In this document: positions 56,227 to 64,000 of the stretch, piece after piece | Numbering within the stretch: position 1 is the first letter of the stretch | Layout of the letters: every line of letters starts with the position of its first letter | DNA from: Diplolepis rosae | Taxonomy: Eukaryota > Arthropoda > Insecta > Hymenoptera > Diplolepididae | Reading direction: 5' to 3' | DNA: 64,000 nt | Assembly (NCBI GenBank): GCA_030998225.1 | Contig: JAPYXD010000686.1 | Coordinates: forward strand, 3,224,001-3,288,000 | Position numbers and translations under genes: made by a program | Notes under the pieces: model-generated | Seen by the model: the letters and a program-made list of their open reading frames with translations, nothing else | Database searches by the model: none | What the model was told of the DNA's origin: nothing

Positions 56227-57420
56227 TGCCTTTTGTTGCCGCTTCCTCCTGTTGAGGCTGAAAAAGACGACAACTTTGTCCTCGCTTCGTCCCCGTCTCT
56301 ATTCTCCTCCTCCAGATTGTCCATTATCGCTTCCAATTGTGGAAGCGCATCTTTACCGTCGTTGCAGACGTTTGGCTGTCGAGAAACGGCAGCCGTCATC
56401 ATTCTAATTAGCGCACGCATCTCCTGCATGCGCTCCTCGCTCTTCCTCTCCGACTCCTGGATTATACGGCAAAGTGTCGCCATATCCTCCTTCGTTGCTG
56501 CTATACTGCCCGGCGTGGGCGCTAAGACAGCAGCAAATGTCGGCCTCTTTTAAGCCTTCTCTTTCTCCTTACCTTTTTCTTTCTTTTGGTTCAACTTCAT
56601 ATTATTATGTAGTAGTTTTTTAAGACGTTTTTTTCATCATGGGAGCCCTACCGCAGTAGCGCTACTATCTTCGCCTGTGTAAATCCCTAATTGTGTGTGC
56701 CAAAACCGAGAAGTGGCTTATCGGCACATTTAGTGAAGCTAATAAAAAGGTTACGGGATAGGCCCGCGCCATAATGATGCAAAAGTTTCAACGTCACCCC
56801 TATCGCCCGACTGGTGCCGGGTCTGCCCCCATACCTGACCCGGACAACAGGCTAGAAGGTGTGCAATTTATGCTACGCAGCGTCGGATATAAGGAAATAC
56901 TGACTAGGTAATCCTTCATTTCTACGCCCGGGAAACCATGATTTAAACCACGAAATTGGCTCCAGACAGTAGGATTGTGAGCGTTTTTCCCAGTTTAACA
57001 TGTGGTTTCACGAGATTCCTGCCCTTCGTGGCGGAACACCGGAGGGACTTACGGTTACCCATATTACTTCTACAGAGGTGAGGTACTGACATCACGTCCT
57101 ACCCTAGTCGAGAGGCTACTACTCGTCCCTTGGCTAGTCTATCGGGAATATCCACCATAAACCAGTCGCAGCCCCATTCACTAAGCATTCCATTCATTCT
57201 GGTGTGTGTAGGTGTCGGCACTCTGCATGTGATTGTGATGTGACCGCAATAGCGCACGCGGGAAGCACAGCGTCGTCACCGTTTGCGCATTTGTGGCGAT
57301 ACCCGGATGAAGGGGTCCCCCGCATTCACTCCGTGTTCGTTCATTCGGCATCAAAAAACATGTTCAAGGTTCCCTCATGCTTTCGCTCCATACCACTTGG
57401 GACCGGCAATGGTGGAGTCA
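56227..57420 (-). mobile_element. LINE-like 5' part with ORF1 start (R1-type, tentative)
   Basis: GC-rich. On -, an ATG near 56605 starts a Lys/Glu-rich peptide. After one stop, the frame 56483-56220 reads 'MATLCRIIQESERKSEERMQ' and 'RALIRMMTAAVSRQ', a coiled-coil-like N-terminus as found in LINE ORF1 proteins. The rest (56610-57420) would be a 5' untranslated region. It is cut at 56227 by the mariner junction. The assignment rests on GC content, position next to a clear ORF1 fragment and the coiled coil, so it is weak. Confidence 0.4.
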
Positions 57421-57475
57421 GTAATAATAATAATAATAATCATAATAATATTAATAATATTTTTTTTTTTTAGGA
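57421..57475. repeat. (TAA)n tract and T run
   Basis: 'taataataataataat' then a run of ten or more T. Such tails commonly mark LINE 3' ends. On + it would end a 56.6-57.4 kb element, and on - it could follow the 57.5-58.1 kb fragment. Confidence 0.6.
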
Positions 57476-57479
57476 AAGG

Positions 57480-58065
57480 AGAAATCCTTTATGCACCGTC
57501 AAGGGAAATCCGCGCCCCCCTGGTGTGTGAGACTCTGCTGCTCGCGTAGCCCTTCCCACTAAAACCCCCTCCCTGTCTCTCGGCCGTGGAATCCTACCCC
57601 GGAACCGCTGTTGTGCATTACTTCCGGGTGGGGGGCTATCTTGAGGCGATGTTAGCCTCTCCCCCTTGCTTCTTCTTCTGTTTCCTGGCGTAAGAGGCCA
57701 AGGTTCTATCCCATAGCGGGCTTTCTAAGGCTTCCTATTTGGTGCTGCCTCCCGAAAGGCTGTACAGCGCATAGTCCCCGGTATATGGTCATTCCGGGGC
57801 TTTTCCCTCCTTGCGGCACAAAGGAAGCACCTCGGCTTCCCTGTGCAGGGACCCGCGAGATGCCCATCCTCACCGCATCGCCAGCAGCAGGAGACCCACC
57901 CGATCTTGATGTGGGTCTCCTTGCGCAGCTTCAGCGCCCTTGCCTCCTCGAGAAGCACATACGCCTTCCGGTTTCCTCTATAGGATGTCTTACTTAAAGA
58001 CTCCCTTAGCTCCAGCTCCGGTACTTGGTCAAAGTAGCTCCTGACGGCACCCTCGACGACTTCCG
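57480..58065 (-). pseudogene. R1-like LINE ORF1 C-terminal fragment
   Basis: The frame 57958-57725 has 'CCWRCGEDGHLAGPC' (CX2CX4HX4C), 'RCFLCAARRE' and the usual ORF1 ending 'IPGTMRCTAFREA'. The upstream part to 58065 joins the dsRBD fragment abruptly. It is related to 52283-52780 but keeps better knuckles. Confidence 0.75.
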
Positions 58066-58069
58066 CTCG

Positions 58070-58240
58070 AATGGTTGTGTTTTTTATTAGGAGATTGCTC
58101 GCTTGTACATGAATGCGTAATACAATATTTAATCCCCGTACAATTGGGAATAAACGTAGGCATATTATTCAAATTTATTGACGTAACCTCGTAGTTTGGT
58201 GGTGCAAAATAGTATAGATATAATCGAATTATTACAAATT
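58070..58240 (-). pseudogene. dsRNA-binding-domain fragment, second copy
   Basis: 'PPNYEVTSINLNNMPTFIPN' and 'CTSEQSPNKKH' align with 'GPNYEITSTYFNNIPTFVAN' and 'CTSERSTNKKQ' at 23460-23697. The first helix is replaced by low-complexity sequence and helix 2 is cut by the LINE fragment. This copy is outside any provirus. Confidence 0.55.
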
Positions 58241-59041
58241 TTATAAATTTTACCAAACTTTTCAAATTTTTAAAATCTTTACGAAGTTTCAGGCTTTTTA
58301 AATTATCGAAACCTTTCAAATTTTCCAAATCTTTAAAAATTTTCAAATTTTTTTTGAATTTTTCAACATTTCCAAACTTAACAAATTGGAAACTCAAAGT
58401 TCCAACTATTTAAATTTTCAAAATCTTTCAAATTTTACGAAATTTTATAAATTAACCCAAATCTTGCAACCTTTCAAAATTTTATAAATTTTATAATTTA
58501 AACCAAAATCTTTCAAATCTAACAAATTTTCCAATTTTTTTTTCAAATGTTGAGAACCTAAATAAATTTCCAAATTTTACTAAACTTTTTAAACTTTCTT
58601 TCGAATTTCACAAAATTTTATAAACTCTATAAATTATGCCAAACTTTTCAAATTTTTTCGAATTTTTCAAGTTTGTTTATTTAAACCAAATCGAACAAAA
58701 TTTTACAAACTTTAAATATTTCATAAATTAAACAAATTTTCCAATTTTACAAACTTTACGGATTTTTAAAACTTATACAAACTTCTTGAATGAAACAAAT
58801 TTTTATAAATTTCCCAAATAAAACAAACTTCCAAAATTTTTCGAAAAACTTTTTTTTTCTAAAACGAACAGAATAAATTAAATTTAATGAAATTTTTTCA
58901 ATTTTTCCAGTTTTTACAATTTTTACAACATTTTATAAATAAAAAAAGTTTATAAATTTTACAACTTACAAAAATTTCTAAATTTCACCAACTTTTTTAT
59001 ATCAAACAAAATCTTACAAAAAGTTACAAATTAAACAAACT
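58241..59041. repeat. Low-complexity AAATTTTACAAA-type array
   Basis: About 800 bp of imperfect short repeats around 'caaattttacaaactt'. No coding potential. Confidence 0.8.
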
Positions 59042-60285
59042 TGTCACGTCCCGCGACTCCACCACCTAGAGCAATAAACAAATTAAGGAACCAATGAAGA
59101 GATCAAGGCAATATTACCACGTCCTTGATTATATTGACTCAACAGCAAGATCTAACAAAAAATAGGAAGATCGTTAAAATCGAAAGGGAAATCTAAATAG
59201 ATATATTTGGCTGTGACATTAACGCCAAGTAATAAATTTCATCGGAACGTGACTCATCGGTAAAGGCAACTCATTCGACTTAAAATACCAAATATGGAAA
59301 AGATGATACACCTTGTTTACTTCCACAGTAGTTGACCTTTTCGTTAGAATCAAATATCAGATAAAATAGACTTGATATATTTGACTATGACACTAATGCC
59401 AGGTAATAAATTTCATCGAAGCATAAGTGATCAGAGAAGGCAACTCATCCGATCTTAAAATACCAAATATGGAAAAGATGATACACCTTGTTTACTTCCA
59501 CAGTAGTTGACCTTTTCGTTAGAATCGAATAACAGATAAAATAGATTGCGACATTAGTGCCAGGTACCGAATTTCATTGGAGCACGAGTCATCAGAGAGG
59601 GCAACTCATCCGATCTTAATACCAAAGGTGGTACACCTTGGTTTTGCTCCCACCATAAGCAACCTTGCAAAAGTTCTATAAAAGGCAAAAATCCCAAGAG
59701 AAGTCAGTCCAGTACCATCATCTCTACACAGCGAGTTCAGTTCAGTCTAGTCCAGTACCATCATCTCTACACGGCGAGTTCAGTTCAGTCTAGTCCAGTT
59801 TTATTATCTCTACGCTACGAGTTCGGTCCAGCCTCATCAGATTTTACCGCTACTCAGACGAATTCCTACTCGATGCTGAGTTCAACGACATTAGAAAGTG
59901 AAGGGGAATCACCGTCCAAAATTCTCTCTAAACTTGGATCAAGAATCGACTAGACCAACCGTCTCAACAAGGAATTTCCCATCAAACAAATGCTATCTCA
60001 ACGATCTCAACGAGGACTCAACTGACCACCTTCGCTCCACTGGACTCAATAATTCATCAGACAAATTTCACTCGGGTAATTACAAAAGTACATCTAAATT
60101 TCAATTCGATTTCCAATTCCATGATGCTTATTCGTTTCTCAATTTGATTGTCAATAAACATACTTTATATCAATAACGATTCTCAATCACTGACTTCTCC
60201 TCATCCCTTAGAGAGGATCCTTTTCGATCCTAACATAAAACGAGGAATCTTTTAAGAAGAGATATGTTACGTTTCTGACGTAACA
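59042..60285 (+). repeat. 5' LTR with U3 tandem repeats and promoter
   Basis: TGTCACGTCCCGCGACTC... to ...TTTCTGACGTAACA, 1244 bp. U3 has two and a half copies of a unit of about 150-185 bp ('gatgatacaccttgtttact'). After the start site a 43-bp unit with 'tccagtaccatcatctctac' is repeated. AATAAA at about 60150 may be the poly(A) signal. No matching 4-bp flank can be tested because the other LTR is outside. Confidence 0.8.
59677..59709 (+). promoter_or_regulatory. LTR core promoter: TATA box and initiator
   Basis: TATAAAAG at 59677-59684 and TCAGTC at 59704-59709. The distance from the TATA T to the initiator A is 29 bp. TCAGTC/T initiators are usual in arthropod Ty3 LTRs, so transcription and the R region probably start at 59706. 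Confidence 0.75.
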
Positions 60286-60302
60286 TACCCAATCTTCTTT
60301 TT

Positions 60303-60320
60303 TGGTGCATCGGCCGGGAA
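60303..60320 (+). promoter_or_regulatory. Primer-binding site complementary to tRNA-Gly(GCC)
   Basis: TGGTGCATCGGCCGGGAA, 17 nt after the LTR. It is the exact complement of the 3'-terminal 18 nt of insect tRNA-Gly(GCC) (CCGATGCACCA end, as I know it). This sets the strand and the LTR border. Confidence 0.85.
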
Positions 60321-60449
60321 AACACTTGAAGTCAGTGAATGGGATATCGAAATTTCATAATTATTAGGAATCAAACTTGATAAATTGCAATTATAATTTA
60401 TATGATTTCACACATATTTTGCTAAAATAAAATAAATTGGATAAAATCA

Positions 60450-60730
60450 CGAAAGGATTTGACCTTGAGGCTAACTTGAGTGATTAAATAATCATTTTAT
60501 TTTATTTGAAATTTTACACATATATCTTGTTAAAATAAAATAATTTTATCAAATCACAAAGGGATCTGACCTTGAGGCTAACCTAAGTGATTAAATAATA
60601 ATTTTATTTGAAATATTATTTTATTTTCTGATTTCTTGTTATTTTTGTACAAACTGTGTTAAAATAAAATAAATTCTGTTGATTCACGCAGGGATTTGAC
60701 CTTGAGGCTAACTTGAGTGATTAAAAGACT
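60450..60730 (+). repeat. Three direct leader repeats
   Basis: 'gatttgaccttgaggctaac' and close variants begin near 60470, 60562 and 60692, each followed by 'gtgattaaa' and an A/T spacer with 'ttttatttgaaat'. The spacing is about 90-130 bp. The family-wide conservation in the leader suggests a packaging signal, enhancer or insulator-like role. Confidence 0.8.
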
Positions 60731-61569
60731 TATTTTATTTGAAATTTTATTATCGGAATTTTTGAAAGTGCAGAGATTACATAGGATTTTGTGCTTGAGT
60801 CATGCCTGTCTAATCTCGTACTTCTTTAATTCTAAATTGTTGACTAAGTTTTAATTTGAGTTAAAACGAGAAAAAGCAGCACAAGAGACTATAAGTCCTT
60901 TTTAGATTCGTTGAACGGTCACCATTTGATTACGATCAATTGGGTAAGGCGAAATTCAAGTGCTCATATACAGTATCGTTTGAAACTTTTATTTTAACTC
61001 TGTTAACTAACAGAATATTTTTAATTGCAAAAGATTGACCAAGATGCTGTGCTTGAGTCAGGCTTGTCCAATCTTGCATTAATTAAATTCTGTATAATTT
61101 ATAATTTTGTTTATGTGTGTGTAATAAAGAATATAACAAAAATTTTTTTTTGTGAGTGTAACAATTATTTAAAACCCATTTATGACCTATACCATTCGAC
61201 AATTATATTTTTAAAAAAACATATCAAGTATCCCAGGTAAGACAAGGAACAAAATTATTTTCAATAAGAATAAATTTGAAACAAAAAATTCTAAATAAAT
61301 ATTTTTTCTGTAAGCACATGGAAATTGGTAGAATTAAGGCACATTATTTTTAAGAATTTTGATTGATGATTATAAATTTACCTGACTCGGAACATAGAGA
61401 CAATTCATATTTTCTAATAACAAATTATTAATCACATTTATTGATTACAAAAAATTTTAATCGAAAGATATTTGAAAAAATTTTCTGTTGATCCAAATTA
61501 ATATTTATATATTGCAATTTTAAAAGTGTCTCCATGTACGTATCAGTAAATTTTATTTTATAATAACCT
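60731..61569 (+). other. Remaining untranslated leader
   Basis: Contains two shorter similar stretches ('tgtgcttgagtcatgcctgtc' type, near 60791 and 61041), then AT-rich sequence up to the gag ATG. Frames here are short and lack domains. Confidence 0.5.
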
Positions 61570-63461
61570 ATGTCGGGACCCAACCCCAGTGAATTAGGGA
61601 AATCACAAATTCAAGAAAATCCTATTACGCGCAGTCAAGTTAAGAAAAATACTGAACTTGCAAAAATTGTGGCACAAAATCAAACTGGTCCCCTTAAACC
61701 AAAAAGAACAGTTACTGTAAAGGAAAGGGTAACTAAAGATAATTTTGAAAATATTTATAACAAGGACAAAACAAATATCAGTTTGCAATTAGATAATATT
61801 TCTTTGGAGAAAACCTTAACGTTTGAACAATTCGAAACTGCCGGAACAAGCAATTCATCTGACTCGAATAATTGGCGTAATTCAAATTCAAAAACTAATT
61901 CGAGTATTATTTGTGTATCAACTGATCAGGACGAAACATTAAAAAACGAAACTACTTATATTGACAACGAAAATATAAGTTTACTTAGTTCAACGATAAT
62001 TCCAAAAAACACAGTCGAAGAAAGAACTAAAATAAATTTATCAGAAAACTCTCTTAAACGCCAAACAGTTTTAAGTAATAACGATAGCGACGATAATAGT
62101 ACCGACAACGAACAAATGGAACAAATTGTTCACAAAAATCCTGCAGAAAACGTTAATCCAATTAGAAACAACGAAATGGTCCACCTAATAATCAACAAGT
62201 ATCCTTACGCGACGCGTTAGAAGTAGTACCCTTATTTGATGGAAGTAATATTCCATTATCACATTTCATTGAAGGATGTTATGAGGCAAAGGCAATGCTG
62301 CCAACATCCGCAGCTCAAGAAAATCTAGGACGATTATTAAGAAGTAAATTATCAGGAGAAGCGAGAAAATGTATCTTTGGATTGACTTATAATAATATGG
62401 AGGAACTAATTGAGAAACTTAAAAGAGTATACGCCCCAGCAAAAAGTGTGTATCAGTTACAAGGAGAATTAGGGAATACCTATATGTGGGAAAAAGAGAA
62501 CGTACTTTCCTATGCAGCCAGAATTAAGGAGATTGCTGACAGAATCGAAGACGCTCATAGACTCAACAACAATGGACAAGTAGATAATACCTTCAAACAG
62601 AACCTTCAAAAAGACGTTATTCAATGCTTTATTCGTGGTCTGCGTCCCGAATTAGAAATTCGAGTGAAAACAAAGGAAACATTTAAAGAAGTTTTCAATG
62701 ACACAATCAACGTAGAAAGAGACTTGGCAGCATCATCCGCACTACGGAGAAATAAAAATTCAGATTATTTAAAAATGGATGATGCTATAAATAATAGAAA
62801 TAATAAAACAGCTCGGTTCAATGTTGCCCGAGATAACAACATAAATTGTATAATATGTAAAAAACCAGGTCATGTTGCTGAAAATTGTTATCATTTAACC
62901 AAAGCACAAGAAGCAGTATCTAGAAAACAAAATCCTAATTTTTTTATGCAAAATCAACAGCCTAGTAATAATCACCAACGACGAGAAAATATTTACAATA
63001 TTTCTGCAAGAAATAGTTACCGGAATAACCACTTTTTAGGAAACAGAAATAACAATTATGACAATAATAACTATCCGAATAACAATTTTTCAAGGAACAG
63101 GAACAACAATTACAATAACTTTTCAGGTAACAGAAATAATTATCCTAACAGCAATAGATTCCATAATTACAATAATTTTTCGAGAAACAGAAATAATGAT
63201 AATAGACAAGAAAATCTAGATCACAACAGTTATGCAAATCACAGACAATTTTTAAATCAAAATAGCCAACGAGAAATGCGAAATCAGCAATTAATTAGAC
63301 CAAATCAAAATTATCCACAAAAATCAGAAGTTATATGCAACTATTTTAAAAAACCAGGACATATTATAACAAATTGTAACGTTAGATTAAATAAACAACA
63401 ATCGCAAAATTCGGAAAACTCAAACGCTCTCCCCAGTACGGGTGCACTGAGGAAAGCGTAA
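61570..63461 (+). pseudogene. gag: Ty3/gypsy gag with one frameshift
   Basis: The ATG at 61570 opens 'ENPITRSQVKKNTELAKIV', then a Ser/Asn/Asp-rich stretch with 'SNNDSDDNSTDNEQ'. The frame ends at 62220. Just before it, the capsid core continues in another frame ('QQVSLRDALEVVPLFDGSN'), so about one base was lost near 62180. The second frame is open to 63461: 'LSGEARKCIFGLTY', 'SVYQLQGELGNTYMWEKENV', knuckle 1 'CIICKKPGHVAENC', a long Asn/Arg/Phe repeat region (about 63040-63230), then knuckle 2 'CNYFKKPGHIITNC' in which the second Cys is Phe. Gag packages element RNA. Confidence 0.8.
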
Positions 63462-64000
63462 GGCAAGAACCAGAAGCATCCACTTCTAACGATCAACCGG
63501 CTATAAAGATAAGCGTTTCCAAACCAAGTATAATTCCATCGATAATGATATGCGCAGACGGTCTTCAAAGCTCTGCTCGGATGATGATAGATACCGGTGC
63601 TGGTCGTAATTTGATTAAACAAAATTCCGTAAATCCTAATTTGCCAGTAGATGAAAAAATAGTGTTAAAACTTACAGGAATAAATAATTTACCACTTTTT
63701 ACAATGGGACAAATACAAATAAACATTCTAGGATATCCAACAATATTGAATATAATTCCTAATGAAATTCCAATAGATGAAGACGGAGTTCTAGGTTCAG
63801 AATTTTTTCGAGAAAATAAAGTCAATATAAATTATGTATCAAAATGTCTAGAAATACAAAATAAATTGTATCCATTTGAATCGACACAGATTTTAACAAT
63901 TCCAGCTAGAACAGTAACAACATTTTATGTTCCAATTGAAAATACTGAAAAAATCGAAGGTTACGTACCTCGGCTACATTTTGGCGAAGGGATTTATGCA
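63385..64000 (+). CDS. pol: Retroelement protease / start of Pol, partial
   Basis: The frame is -1 relative to gag, overlaps its last 75 nt or so, and is open to the end of the window. 'ARMMIDTGAGRNLIKQ' carries the DTG catalytic triplet. 'MGQIQINILGYPTILNIIP' and 'DEDGVLGSEFFREN' follow, and 'ARTVTTFYVPIENTEKIEG' starts the spacer before RT. The overlap suggests expression by -1 ribosomal frameshifting, but I see no classic heptamer. It is homologous to 33391-33735 (-) and better preserved. Confidence 0.8.

Larger units (their letters stand above)
59042..64000 (+). mobile_element. Ty3/gypsy element, 5' part (runs off the window)
   Basis: LTR, primer site, leader repeats, gag and protease follow in order. 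Gag and protease resemble those of the provirus at 22-39 kb (for example 'VDGVLGSEFF'-type ends and the ITRSQ start), so pol and perhaps the same accessory genes should lie to the right of this window. One frameshift in gag is visible. Confidence 0.85.

Noticed and set aside
56220..56553. Overlapping + frame opposite the LINE ORF1 start
   Set aside because: Antisense of the coiled-coil frame; no domain.
60450..60730. Leader repeats considered as a CRISPR-like array
   Set aside because: Only three imperfect units with homologous A/T spacers, inside a eukaryotic retroelement leader.

Overview
The window is AT-rich, intron-containing eukaryotic DNA with almost no ordinary host gene content. It is a pile-up of transposable elements typical of an arthropod, most likely an insect. 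A hymenopteran is my inference from three things: Mos1- and irritans-type mariners, a CACTA-like element with a DUF4806 partner gene, and chuvirus-type envelope genes inside a Ty3 element. No bacterial gene organisation, CRISPR array or rRNA is visible.

Layout. 1-5175: microsatellites, a Penelope-like tail with a hammerhead-ribozyme-like core, and a broken leader plus gag fragment of a Ty3/gypsy element. 5176-14150: a nearly 9-kb DNA transposon with long inverted ends. It carries an intact 774-codon transposase on + and, transcribed divergently, a 10-exon gene on - whose exons stay in one frame and predict a 482-residue DUF4806-type protein. 14412-17950: LTR-like direct repeats, a gag fragment, a DUF7869-like remnant, a perfect 41-bp-arm hairpin and a tRNA-derived sequence. 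17944-48150: an old, decayed + strand Ty3 element (pol, CARD-like ORF, glycoprotein env, dsRNA-binding ORFs, zinc knuckle, second F-like env) opened by a mariner. That mariner (21950-40300) was itself opened by a complete - strand provirus (21957-39052, 4-bp target duplication GATC). The provirus in turn holds an intact irritans-type mariner (30011-31302) and a solo LTR (38051-38812). 48.5-59.0 kb: fragments of mariners, Ty3 pol, R1-like LINE ORF1 and another dsRNA-binding fragment. 59042-64000: the 5' half of a + strand Ty3 element (LTR, tRNA-Gly primer-binding site, leader repeats, gag, protease) running off the window.

The most interesting system is the accessory gene set of the large Ty3 elements. 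Two diverged copies in opposite orientation share the order integrase - small CARD-like ORF - chuvirus-type glycoprotein - dsRNA-binding-domain ORF with a Cys-rich tail. One copy then has two paired Cys-rich ORFs and another dsRNA-binding domain. The other has an F-like second envelope. CARD proteins act in apoptosis and innate signalling and dsRNA-binding domains in RNAi, so this looks like an endogenous-retrovirus lineage that carries host-defence modulators. The domain calls were made by eye and need profile searches. Both copies are broken by stops and insertions, and they are described here only as they stand.
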